From BOG-933 sp037132135 (lineage in GTDB: Bacteria; Pseudomonadota; Alphaproteobacteria; Azospirillales; Azospirillaceae), in the NCBI GenBank assembly GCA_037132135.1, contig JBAXPR010000006.1, positions 1 through 64,000 of the forward strand: a stretch of DNA of 64,000 nucleotides, given 5' to 3'. The notes below the pieces were generated by a model. It saw nothing but the letters and a program-made list of their open reading frames with translations. It did not search any database and was not told where the DNA came from. The position numbers and the translations under genes are program-made. Every line of letters begins with the position of its first letter. The stretch's first letter is position 1. Positions 46,488-56,302 of this stretch are shown here, piece after piece.

Positions 46488-47922
46488 GCCTACCGGTTTC
46501 CTGGAATTCCGCCGCCGCAGCCGCGAGTCGCTGCCGGTCGCCGACCGGGTCGAGCATTATCGCGAGTTCATCCAGCCGCTGCCGGCCGAGACGATGCAGG
46601 AGCAGGGCGCCCGCTGCATGGCCTGCGGCGTGCCGTTCTGTCACAGCGGCTGTCCGGTCAACAACCTGATCCCCGATTGGAACGATCAGGTTTACCGGGG
46701 CAACTGGCGCGAGGCTCTGGCCACTCTGCACTCGACCAACAATTTTCCCGAGTTCACCGGCCGGGTCTGCCCGGCGCCCTGCGAGGCGTCGTGCACGCTC
46801 AACATCAACGATGATCCGGTGACGATCAAATCGATCGAATGCGCGATCATCGACACCGGCTGGGAAAACGGCTGGGTCGCGCCCGAGCCGGCCGCGGTCA
46901 GGACCGGGAAAAGCGTCGCGGTGGTCGGCTCCGGCCCCGCCGGCCTCGCCGCGGCCCAGCAACTGGCCCGGGCCGGCCATGCCGTGACCGTGTTCGAGAA
47001 GTCGGAGGCGGCGGGCGGTCTCCTGCGCTTCGGCATTCCCGACTTCAAGCTCGACAAGGCGGTGGTCGAGCGCCGGGTCGTCCAGATGAAGGCCGAGGGC
47101 GTGGTCTTCCGCTTGGGCGTTCATGTCGGCGTCGATCTGCCGGCGGATACCCTGCTGGCCGGCTTCGACGCCGTGGTGCTGGCCTGCGGCTCCGAGCACC
47201 CGCGCGATCTGCCCGTGCCGGGGCGCGAACTGAAGGGCGTCCATTTCGCCATGGATTTCCTGGCCCAGCAGAACCGCCGCAACGCCGGGGCGACCACGCC
47301 GGTCGATCGGCGCATCAGCGCCCGCGGCAAGCATGTGGTCGTGATTGGCGGCGGCGATACCGGCTCCGACTGCATCGGCACCTCGATCCGCCAGGGCGCG
47401 GCGATGGTGACCCAGCTGGAAATCATGCCCAAGCCGCCCGACAAGGAAGACAAGGGTCTGACCTGGCCGAAATGGCCCAACAAGATGCGCACCTCGACCT
47501 CCCACGAGGAAGGCTGCCAGCGCCAGTGGAGCGTGGCCACCCGCTCGCTCTCGGGCGAGCACGGCAGCGTCGCCACCCTTCACGGCGTCCGCGTTGCCTG
47601 GAGCCGGAGCGACGACGGCCGCTTCAGGATGACCGAGGTCGAGGGTGGCGAGTTCGACCTCAAGGCCGATCTCGTGCTGCTGGCCATGGGCTTCGTGTAT
47701 CCGGTGCGTGACGGCCTCCTGACCCAGCTCGGCGTCAGCCTCGACCGCGCCGGCAATGTCGCCGCCGACACCCAGCGTTATCGCACGTCGGTGGACAAAG
47801 TCTTCGCCGCCGGCGACGTGCGGCGCGGCCAGTCCCTGGTGGTCTGGGCGATCCGCGAGGGCCGCCAAGCCGCCCGCGCGGTCGACGAATTCCTGATGGG
47901 GAGTTCAGAGCTGCCGCGGTAA
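46480..47922 (+). CDS. gltD: Glutamate synthase small subunit
   Basis: A 480-residue FAD and iron-sulfur protein that feeds NADPH electrons to GltB. The N-terminal cysteines (CMACGVPFCHSGCPV and CPAPCEASC) bind two 4Fe-4S clusters. The FAD site is VGSGPAGLAAAQQLA and the NADPH site is IGGGDTGSDC. Complete and canonical. Its start lies within the end of gltB. Confidence 0.96.
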
Positions 47923-47935
47923 GAGATAGCAGAGC

Positions 47936-47957
47936 GGGCGGCTGGAAACGGCCGCCC
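47936..47957 (+). terminator. Hairpin after gltD
   Basis: GGGCGGCT and GGCCGCCC pair over 8 bases around GGAAAC, 14 bases after the gltD stop. There is no T-run, so termination would be weak or factor-assisted. Confidence 0.4.
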
Positions 47958-48304
47958 CGTCGCTGTTCACAGTTCGATGACCGGAGACGTGTCGCCACGT
48001 CGCCCGTTCCGGCCGAATTCCAGCGCAAGAGCGGCTTGTCCTGATCTCCCCGTTCTGGGACCGCCCCCTATACTGATGCCGCTGACGACTACTTCTCAAT
48101 TTTTACGTTTATATTGACCGGAATCTGTCAGCGGTGCGGCCATAAGCGATGTCGTCGCTATGCCGCAGAGCTTGCGTTTCGATCGAACGAGTGTAAGGCT
48201 GATGGCTGTTGGTGCGCGAAAGCTGCAATGATCGGTATTTACGGAAAGCGCATTACATATCACTGGCATCGGGGACTGAGCGGTAAACCGTTGCGGCGTG
48301 TCTG

Positions 48305-48332
48305 AAAGCCCTGGAGCGATCCGGGGCTTTTC
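48305..48332 (+). terminator. Orphan terminator-like hairpin
   Basis: AAAGCCCTGG and CCGGGGCTTT pair over 10 bases (one G-U) around AGCGAT, followed by TCGTCTG. It faces rightward, with no recognised gene ending at it, so it may end a small RNA or the short frame described for this gap. Confidence 0.5.
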
Positions 48333-48384
48333 GTCTGTTCACACTGGCCGTTTTGGCCCGTGGGTTTGTATAAGTGTAATAACC

Positions 48385-48414
48385 AAAAAACGGGGAGCCT
48401 CGCGGCCCCCCGTT
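48385..48414 (-). terminator. Intrinsic terminator of ccr
   Basis: Read leftward, AACGGGGGGCC and GGCTCCCCGTT pair over 11 bases around GCGA and are followed by a run of six T. It lies about 25 bases after the ccr stop. Confidence 0.85.
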
Positions 48415-48439
48415 CTTCATCCGATAAACTCCAGAAACC

Positions 48440-49705
48440 TCACCCTTCCATGGCGTCCTCGAGGGTGTGCAGGCCGGGGCGCTTGGCGTTGACCAGCACG
48501 GCCATGTTGCCGGGCTTGTGCTGGTTCTTCCACATCTTGGTGTGGGCGCGCGGGATGTCGGCCCAGGAGAAGACTTCGCTCATGCAGGGGTCGATGCGGC
48601 GTTCGATCACCAGCTCGTTGGCCTGGCTGGCCTGGAGCAGGTTGGCGAAATGGCTGCCCTGAATGCGCTTCTGGCGCATCCAGACGAAGCGGGCGTCGAA
48701 GGTCAGGTTGTAGCCCGTGGTGCCGGCGCAGAACACGACCATGCCGCCGCGCTTGACCACGAAGCACGAGACCGGGAAGGTGGCTTCGCCCGGATGCTCG
48801 AAGACGAAATCGACGTCGTTGCCCTTGCCGGTGATGTCCCAGATCGCCTTGCCGAAGGCCCGGACCTTCTTGAGGTAGGCGTTGTAGGCCTCGGTGTCGT
48901 CGACGTCGGGCAACTGGCCCCAGCAGTCGAACTGATTGCGGTTGATCACGCCCTTGGCGCCCAGCTGCATCACGAAATCGCGCTTGGACTCGTCGGAGAT
49001 GACGCCGATCGGGTTGGCGCCGGCGGTGGCGATCAGCTGGATGGCCATCGAGCCGAGACCGCCCGAGGCGCCCCAGACCAGCACGTTGTGACCCGGGCGC
49101 AGGATGTGCGGACGATGGCCGAACAGCATGCGATAGGCGGTGGCCAGGGTCAGAGTGTAGCAGGCGCTCTCTTCCCAGGAGAGATGGCGCGGCCGGTGCA
49201 TGACCTGACGGGACTGGACGCGGGTGAACTGGCCGAATGAGCCATCGGCGGTCTCATAGCCCCAGATGCGCTGGCTGGGCGAGTTCATCGGATCGCCGCC
49301 ATTGCATTCCTCGTCGTCGCCGTCATCCTGGTTGCAATGAACCACGACCTCGTCGCCGACCTTGAAGCGCTTGACCTTGTTGCCGACCGCCCAGACCACG
49401 CCCGCGGCGTCGGAGCCGGCGATGTGATAGGGGGCCTTGTGATAATCGAAAGGCGAGATCGGCTTGCCCAGGCAGGCCCAGACGCCATTGTAATTGACGC
49501 CCGCCGCCATCACCATGATCAGCACCTCGTCGGGGCCGATGGATGGGGTCTCGACGACTTCGACCTGCATGGCCTTTTCCGGCTCGCCATGGCGGTCCCG
49601 GCGGATCGCCCAGGCGTACATCTTGGCCGGCACATGGCCGAGCGGCGGAATCTCCCCAACCTCGTAAAGGTCCTTTGGCGGGGCGGAGGGGGCGGACTGG
49701 TTCAT
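48440..49705 (-). CDS. ccr: Crotonyl-CoA carboxylase/reductase
   Basis: A 421-residue NADPH-dependent enzyme of the medium-chain dehydrogenase family that carboxylates crotonyl-CoA to ethylmalonyl-CoA, the key step of the ethylmalonyl-CoA pathway. VNYNGVWACLGKPISPF (with the active-site Asn region), DGSFGQFTRVQ, the NADPH-binding VWGASGGLGSMAIQL and the GSHFANLLQA histidine region match the carboxylating form. Divergent from ecm with 177 bases between the starts. Confidence 0.96.
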   Translation of the reverse strand: MNQSAPSAPPKDLYEVGEIPPLGHVPAKMYAWAIRRDRHGEPEKAMQVEVVETPSIGPDEVLIMVMAAGVNYNGVWACLGKPISPFDYHKAPYHIAGSDAAGVVWAVGNKVKRFKVGDEVVVHCNQDDGDDEECNGGDPMNSPSQRIWGYETADGSFGQFTRVQSRQVMHRPRHLSWEESACYTLTLATAYRMLFGHRPHILRPGHNVLVWGASGGLGSMAIQLIATAGANPIGVISDESKRDFVMQLGAKGVINRNQFDCWGQLPDVDDTEAYNAYLKKVRAFGKAIWDITGKGNDVDFVFEHPGEATFPVSCFVVKRGGMVVFCAGTTGYNLTFDARFVWMRQKRIQGSHFANLLQASQANELVIERRIDPCMSEVFSWADIPRAHTKMWKNQHKPGNMAVLVNAKRPGLHTLEDAMEG

Positions 49706-49882
49706 GCCTTGCTATTCCTTACTGGCTCAAGGGGGGGCTCCCCGACAGCGCCTCGGGTTCGCACCCTCGGCATATTGGTTGTTTTCCGTCGAAATCCAGT
49801 GGACCATCGAACCGGCGCACATTAAACAAATTGCTCGTTGCTTTGCAACGCCGCAATGATCTGTCCAAACCGAGGCCCCCCC

Positions 49883-51856
49883 ATGAGCGTTCGTGAAAAG
49901 CCCTGGCTGTTCCGCACCTATTCCGGTCACTCGACGGCAGCGGCCTCAAACCGGCTCTACCGCACGAATCTGGCCCGCGGCCAGACCGGTTTGTCGGTGG
50001 CGTTCGACCTGCCGACCCAGACCGGTTATGACTCGGATCACCCGCTGGCCCGGGGCGAGGTCGGCAAAGTCGGTGTCCCGGTGTGTCATCTTGGTGACAT
50101 GCAGACCCTGTTCGAGGGCATCCCGCTGGCCGAGATGAACACCTCGATGACGATCAACGCCCCGGCGCCCTGGCTGCTGGCGCTCTACGTCGCCGCCGCC
50201 GAGCGCCAGGGGGCGCCGCGCGCCCAGCTCAGCGGCACGACCCAGAACGACATCATCAAGGAATATCTCAGCCGCGGCACCTACATCTTCCCGCCCGGCC
50301 CGAGCCTGCGCCTGACCGCTGACGTCATCGCCTTCACGGTGCGGGAGGTGCCGAAGTGGAATCCGACCAACGTCTGCTCCTACCATCTCCAGGAGGCCGG
50401 GGCGACGCCGGTGCAGGAACTGGCCTATGCGCTTGCCACCGCGGTGGCGGTGCTGGACGCGGTCAAGGCCACCGGGCAGGTCGCCGACTCGGAGTTTGGC
50501 GAGGTGGTCGGGCGGATCAGCTTCTTCGTCAACGCCGGCATCCGCTTCGTCACCGAGCTGTGCAAGATGCGGGCGTTCGGCCGGCTCTGGGACGAGATCG
50601 CCCGCGACCGCTACGGCGTCAGCGACGAGAAGCTGCGCCGGTTCCGGTATGGCGTTCAGGTCAACTCGCTGGGGCTGACCGAGCCGCAGCCCGAAAACAA
50701 CGTCTACCGGATTCTGATCGAAATGCTCGCGGTCGTGCTCTCGAAGGACGCCCGCGCCCGCGCCGTGCAGTTGCCGGCCTGGAACGAGGCGCTGGGCCTG
50801 CCCCGGCCCTGGGACCAGCAATGGAGCCTGCGTCTGCAACAGATCATGGCCTATGAGACCGATCTCCTTGAATACGGCGATCTCTTCACCGGCAGCCCGG
50901 TGATCGAGGCCAAGGTCGAGGACCTGGCGGCGGAAGCGCGGGCCGAACTCGCGCGCATCGACGCCATGGGCGGCGCGGTGGCGGCGGTAGAAAGCTCCTA
51001 CCTCAAGCAGCGCCTCGTCGAGTCGAATGCCCGGCGGCTGGCCGCGATCGAGTCGGGCGAGATCACCGTGGTCGGGGTCAACAGGTTCACCGAGAGCGCC
51101 CCCTCGCCGCTGACCGCCGGTGAGGATGGCGGTTTTCTCTCGGTCGATCCCAAGGCCGAGGCCGAGCAGATCGCCCGGCTTCAGGCCTGGCGGGCCCAGC
51201 GCGACGGCGGGGCGGTGGAACAGGCGCTGGCCGGTCTCGCGGCCGCGGCCCGGGACGGCTCCAATATCATGCCGGCCTCGATCGCCTGCGCCCATGCCGG
51301 CGCCACCGGCGGCGAGTGGGCCGGAACCTTGCGCGGGATTTTCGGCGAATTCCGTGCCCCGACCGGGGTGGCCAAGGCGGCGGCGGCGGCCAGCGGCGAT
51401 GCCCTGGCCCGGGTCCGTGCCCGAGTCGCGGCGGTTTCGGAGCAGCTCGGGCGGCGGATCAAGATGCTGGTCGGCAAGCCCGGTCTCGACGGCCACTCCA
51501 ACGGGGCCGAGCAGATCGCGGTGCGGGCCCGCGACGCCGGTTTTGAGGTGGTCTATGAGGGCATCCGGCTGACCCCGGCCCAGATCGTCAACGCCGCGGT
51601 CGAGGAGGGCGTCCACGTCGTCGGGCTGTCGATCCTCTCGGGCTCCCACCTTGCGCTGGTCGCCGATGTTCTGGAGCGGATGAACAAGGCCGGGCTGGGG
51701 TCGATCCCGCTGGTCGCCGGCGGCATCATTCCTCCCGAGGATGCCGCAATCCTCAAGAGCGCAGGTGTGGCCCGGGTCTACACCCCCAAGGATTATGATC
51801 TGACCGCGATCATGGCCGACATCGTCGAACTGGTGGCCGAGCGGGGGGTGGGGTAG
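49883..51856 (+). CDS. ecm: Ethylmalonyl-CoA mutase
   Basis: A 657-residue B12-dependent mutase converting ethylmalonyl-CoA to methylsuccinyl-CoA. The N-terminal catalytic barrel includes LARGQTGLSVAFDLPTQTGY, SGTTQNDIIKEYLSRG and VCSYHLQEAGATPVQE. The C-terminal B12 domain has DGHSNG (the DxHxxG histidine that ligates cobalt) and GLSILSGSH. It is the MeaA-type relative of methylmalonyl-CoA mutase. ATG 49883 has GAGG 7 bases upstream. It works with the adjacent ccr in acetyl-CoA assimilation. Confidence 0.95.
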   Translation: MSVREKPWLFRTYSGHSTAAASNRLYRTNLARGQTGLSVAFDLPTQTGYDSDHPLARGEVGKVGVPVCHLGDMQTLFEGIPLAEMNTSMTINAPAPWLLALYVAAAERQGAPRAQLSGTTQNDIIKEYLSRGTYIFPPGPSLRLTADVIAFTVREVPKWNPTNVCSYHLQEAGATPVQELAYALATAVAVLDAVKATGQVADSEFGEVVGRISFFVNAGIRFVTELCKMRAFGRLWDEIARDRYGVSDEKLRRFRYGVQVNSLGLTEPQPENNVYRILIEMLAVVLSKDARARAVQLPAWNEALGLPRPWDQQWSLRLQQIMAYETDLLEYGDLFTGSPVIEAKVEDLAAEARAELARIDAMGGAVAAVESSYLKQRLVESNARRLAAIESGEITVVGVNRFTESAPSPLTAGEDGGFLSVDPKAEAEQIARLQAWRAQRDGGAVEQALAGLAAAARDGSNIMPASIACAHAGATGGEWAGTLRGIFGEFRAPTGVAKAAAAASGDALARVRARVAAVSEQLGRRIKMLVGKPGLDGHSNGAEQIAVRARDAGFEVVYEGIRLTPAQIVNAAVEEGVHVVGLSILSGSHLALVADVLERMNKAGLGSIPLVAGGIIPPEDAAILKSAGVARVYTPKDYDLTAIMADIVELVAERGVG

Positions 51857-51866
51857 GGCGCCCGGG

Positions 51867-54326
51867 CTACTTTCTCACCGCGCCGTCGATCACCGCGCCC
51901 TTGGCGTTGGTGAGGTCGGCGCCGGTGACGTCGGCGCCTTTGAAGTCGGCGTTGGTGAGGTCGGCGCCGGTAAAGTCGGCGTCGGCCAGTTTGGCCTTGG
52001 CAAAGCGGACGTCGGAGAGCTTGGCGCCGATGAAGACCGCGCCCGAGAGGTCCGAGCCCTCGAAATTGGTCCGCCACTTGGTCTTGGAATTGTTGATCGA
52101 GGTGACGATCGTGAAGTCGCCGCCGCTGAGATTGGCGCCGACGAGGCTGCTGCCACTGAAATTGGTGCCGCAGCCCTCGACATGGGACAGGTCGGCGTTG
52201 GTCATGCGGCAGTTGCGGAAGGTGGCCATCGAGAGCTTGGCGCCGCGCAGCACGACGTCGTGAAACTCAACGTTGTGAAACTCGGCCGCCGCCCAATTGA
52301 CATCCTGCATCTGGAGGCCGCTGAGGTTGCAGTCCTTGATCACCAGCCGCTTGCCCTCGCGGGAGAGGGTTTCGACCCAGCGCTTGTGATCGATGATCTT
52401 GATCCGCAGATCCTCCTCGATGTCCTCGAGGTGGCGGACGATCCGCGCCTTGGCGAATTCGGGCTTGCTGGTGTCGATATCCTGGAGGTCGGCCTGGGTG
52501 AACTCGGCGCCGGCGAGGTTGGCGCCGTCGAACTCGGCCCGGATCACCTTGGCCTGGGCGAAGTTGGCGTCGGCCAGATTGGCCTTGTCGAAACGGGTCT
52601 CCTCCGCCCGCGCCTTGCGGAAGTCGGCTCCCGCCAGATCCGCCGAGCAGAAGCTGGTGCGCATCAGATTGGCGCCGTTGAAGCTGGCGGCGCGGGCATC
52701 GCGCTCCTTGTGGACATCGAGCAGGCCGCCGCCGCGCGAGGCCACGAACATCACGCCATCGCGGCAATCCGACCCGTCGAACGACGCCTCGCTGAGGTTG
52801 GCGCCGTCGAAGCGGGTGCCGCGCAGATCCGCCTTCTGGAAATTGCAGCCGACCAGCTTGGCGCCGGTGAAGTCGGCGCAAAAGAGGTTGGCTCCGCGCA
52901 GGTTGGAGCCGTTGAGGGTGCAGTTGCGCCAGAGCGAGCCGCGTAACTCGCTGTCCTGAAAATTGAGATTGGTCAGCACCAGTCCGGAAAGCCGGCGGAA
53001 TGACAGGTCGAGTCGCCGTCCCTGTTTCTGTCCCTTGAGGTAGCGGGCGTGCTCCTGAAGCAGCTTTGAAAGCTCGATGGTGTTGATCGGCTTGCCGTCG
53101 AACATGTCGCCGTCGCCCGACGGGGCGGCGGTGGCGGCCTGGAGTGCGGCGTCGAACTGGCTGTTGGAGTCAGGTACCGGCTGCGGCACCGGGGGCAGGC
53201 CGAAGGCGGTGCGGGTCAACTGGTCGAGCACCGCGGCCACGGAGTCCGCGGCCTGACCCGGTGGCGGTTCCCGGTACGCCGCCTTGGCGGCCGGCTTGGC
53301 CGGCTTGGCCGGCGCGGCGGCGGCCGGCGGTGGCGGCGGCGGCGGTGGTGCGGCGGCGCGCATCGCCTTGGTGATCTCGGTCCTGAAATCGCTGGCGGCG
53401 CGGTAACGGTCGTCGACCTTGAGCGCGAGGGCCTTGATGAGTGCCGGTTCCAACCCCGGCGGCAGCGGCGTCTGAAGCTCGGACGGCTTCAGCAGGGGTT
53501 CTCCAGACATCCGGGCCAGCGCGTCCACCGGCTTGGTGCCGGTCACCAGATGGTAGAAGGTGGCGGCGGCGGCATAAACGTCGGACCAGGGGCCCTGGTT
53601 GCCGGTCTCGAGGTATTGCTCAAACGGCGCATAGCCCGGCTTGAGGATCACCGACATCTTCTGGCTGTGGCTCGACAGCGCGTGCCGGGCGGCGCCGAAG
53701 TCGAGAATCCGCACCTCGCCGGTATCGGTGACGATGACGTTGTCGGGGCTGATGTCGCGGTGCAGGATGTTCTGGGCGTGAATGTCGGCGAGGGCGTTCA
53801 GCACCGCGTCCAGGATCGGCAGCGCCCTGGCCAGGGGCATCCGGCCCTTGTCGCACCGGGTCATCAGGAACTTCAGCGTCGACCCGGTCAGGAACTCCAT
53901 CACGATGTAGGCGCTGCCGTTCTCCTCGAAGAAGTCGAACACCGAGACGATGTTGCGGCAGCTGCGGAACCGGGCCAGTACCCGGGCCTCATCGAGAAAA
54001 CGGGTCAGTCCGAACTGGTAGCTTTCGGCGGTGCTCGGGTTGACCTGAAGGGACTTGTGGTCGGGGCCGCGGCTGACGCAGCCAAAGGGCAGGTATTCCT
54101 TGATCGCGACCCGGGTCGACAGCTTGACGTCCTGACCAAGGTAGGTGGCACCGAAACCGCCCTGGCCCAGCACCCGGCCGACCATGTAGCGGTCCGCCAG
54201 CGTCGAGCCCGCAGCCAGAACCAGATCGTTTCCGGGAGGCGCAATCGAATGGCCGCACTCGGGGCAGATGGCCGCGGTTACATTGACGGCAAAACAATTG
54301 GGGCAGATGGCCACGGCCTTTGACAT
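51867..54326 (-). CDS. Ser/Thr protein kinase with N-terminal zinc ribbon and C-terminal pentapeptide repeats
   Basis: An 819-residue protein. An N-terminal zinc ribbon has Cys8, Cys11, Cys21 and Cys24. The kinase domain (about 47-310) has the glycine loop GQGGFG, Lys76, catalytic Asp191 in HRDISPDN and Asp209 in LDFGAAR. A Pro/Ala linker (about 330-400) follows. From about 440 to the end are many A(D/N)LxG-type pentapeptide repeats forming a right-handed beta helix. No membrane segment. ATG 54326 is preferred because the frame to 54509 adds low-complexity sequence. The helix may hold substrate or a DNA-mimicking surface; the target is unknown. Confidence 0.88.
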   Translation of the reverse strand: MSKAVAICPNCFAVNVTAAICPECGHSIAPPGNDLVLAAGSTLADRYMVGRVLGQGGFGATYLGQDVKLSTRVAIKEYLPFGCVSRGPDHKSLQVNPSTAESYQFGLTRFLDEARVLARFRSCRNIVSVFDFFEENGSAYIVMEFLTGSTLKFLMTRCDKGRMPLARALPILDAVLNALADIHAQNILHRDISPDNVIVTDTGEVRILDFGAARHALSSHSQKMSVILKPGYAPFEQYLETGNQGPWSDVYAAAATFYHLVTGTKPVDALARMSGEPLLKPSELQTPLPPGLEPALIKALALKVDDRYRAASDFRTEITKAMRAAAPPPPPPPPAAAAPAKPAKPAAKAAYREPPPGQAADSVAAVLDQLTRTAFGLPPVPQPVPDSNSQFDAALQAATAAPSGDGDMFDGKPINTIELSKLLQEHARYLKGQKQGRRLDLSFRRLSGLVLTNLNFQDSELRGSLWRNCTLNGSNLRGANLFCADFTGAKLVGCNFQKADLRGTRFDGANLSEASFDGSDCRDGVMFVASRGGGLLDVHKERDARAASFNGANLMRTSFCSADLAGADFRKARAEETRFDKANLADANFAQAKVIRAEFDGANLAGAEFTQADLQDIDTSKPEFAKARIVRHLEDIEEDLRIKIIDHKRWVETLSREGKRLVIKDCNLSGLQMQDVNWAAAEFHNVEFHDVVLRGAKLSMATFRNCRMTNADLSHVEGCGTNFSGSSLVGANLSGGDFTIVTSINNSKTKWRTNFEGSDLSGAVFIGAKLSDVRFAKAKLADADFTGADLTNADFKGADVTGADLTNAKGAVIDGAVRK

Positions 54327-54575
54327 CCGTTGATACCGACTTCCAGAAACTGATGCTGCGAACCCGGCGGCTGCACTACCAGGGGTGGTATGGTGTGACG
54401 CCCGTCCCCAGCAAATAATCTTTAGGGAAGAGGCCGGATGGTTGCAACACATGTTTGGCGGTGGCGGCCTCCGTCGGGTGAAGTTCTCCCCTTTGCGCCC
54501 TTCGGCCATTGTTTCGGACCGGCGGCCGGGTTAGGTATGGCCGGTTCCCCTGACTAAACCCGATGCTGGAATCCG

Positions 54576-55580
<1,005 letters not shown>

Positions 55581-55623
55581 GGTCATCCCGCCGGTTGGGT
55601 TCTTTTTCGGGTAGCCCGCCTCT

Positions 55624-56295
55624 TCAGCCGTAGCGTTCCTCGGTCCAGGGATCGCCGTCGTTGTGGTAGCCGCGGGTTTCCCAGAAGCCGGGCCGGTCAA
55701 GGGCCAGGAACTCGATCCGGCACAGCCATTTGGCGCTCTTCCAGAGGTAGATTTTAGGCACGATCACCCGCACCGGACCGCCATGCTCGGGGGTAATCGG
55801 CTCCCCCTCCCAGCGGTGGGCCAGCAGCACGTCATCCTCGGCGAAGGCGGCGAGTTTCAGGTTGGTGGTGTAGCCGTCGTAGGCATGAAAAACGACATGG
55901 CGGGCCTCGGCCCGGGGCCGGACCACCGAGAGCAGATGGCGGGCGCTGACGCCCTGCCAGTGATTGTCGAAGCGCGACCACGAGGTTACGCAGTGCATGT
56001 CGGAGACATCGTCGGTCTGCGGCTGGGCCAGAAACTCGGTCCAGCTCCAGCGCACCGGGTTTTCCACCAGCCCGTCCACCACCAGTTCCCAGTCGGCGGG
56101 GTGGATCGCCGGGCTGACGCCGAGGTCGAGCACCGGCCAGTTCCGCACCTCGTGCTGACCCGGCGGCAGGCGCGGGCGCCCGGGCGCTGGCGGCTCACGG
56201 GTCAGGCTGCGTCCCTCGCGCGCCCATTTCTGTTTGATTTCGACCAGCTTCGCATTGGCGCCGTCGGGGGGTTCGGGCTCTTTGGACTCGGTCAT
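55624..56295 (-). CDS. Sulfite oxidase-like molybdopterin oxidoreductase
   Basis: A 223-residue protein holding a SUOX-type molybdopterin domain. The molybdenum-ligating cysteine is in the MHCVTSWSR motif, followed by NHWQGVS; YDGYTTNLKL and HGGPVRVIVPKIYLWKSAKW are also typical. It lacks the dimerisation and heme domains and a twin-arginine signal, so it resembles the small cytoplasmic YuiH-like proteins. The substrate is unknown. It lies 7 bases after the upstream histidine kinase gene, so they are probably co-transcribed. Confidence 0.85.
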   Translation of the reverse strand: MTESKEPEPPDGANAKLVEIKQKWAREGRSLTREPPAPGRPRLPPGQHEVRNWPVLDLGVSPAIHPADWELVVDGLVENPVRWSWTEFLAQPQTDDVSDMHCVTSWSRFDNHWQGVSARHLLSVVRPRAEARHVVFHAYDGYTTNLKLAAFAEDDVLLAHRWEGEPITPEHGGPVRVIVPKIYLWKSAKWLCRIEFLALDRPGFWETRGYHNDGDPWTEERYG

Positions 56296-56302
56296 CGGGC
56301 TC

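Larger units (their letters stand above)
47923..48439. other. Gene-poor region between gltD and ccr
   Basis: The 517 bases hold three hairpins (47936-47957, 48305-48332, 48385-48414) and lower GC than the flanks from about 48090 onward. The only plus-strand frame here is a 63-codon Cys-rich frame (48114-48305) that begins with TTG, lacks a ribosome site and stops directly before the second hairpin. A small RNA ending there, or a tiny gene, is possible. No known RNA family was recognised. Confidence 0.5.

Noticed and set aside
48114..48305. 63-codon Cys-rich frame beginning with TTG
   Set aside because: No ribosome site, non-ATG start and no recognised family. Kept only as part of the gap description.
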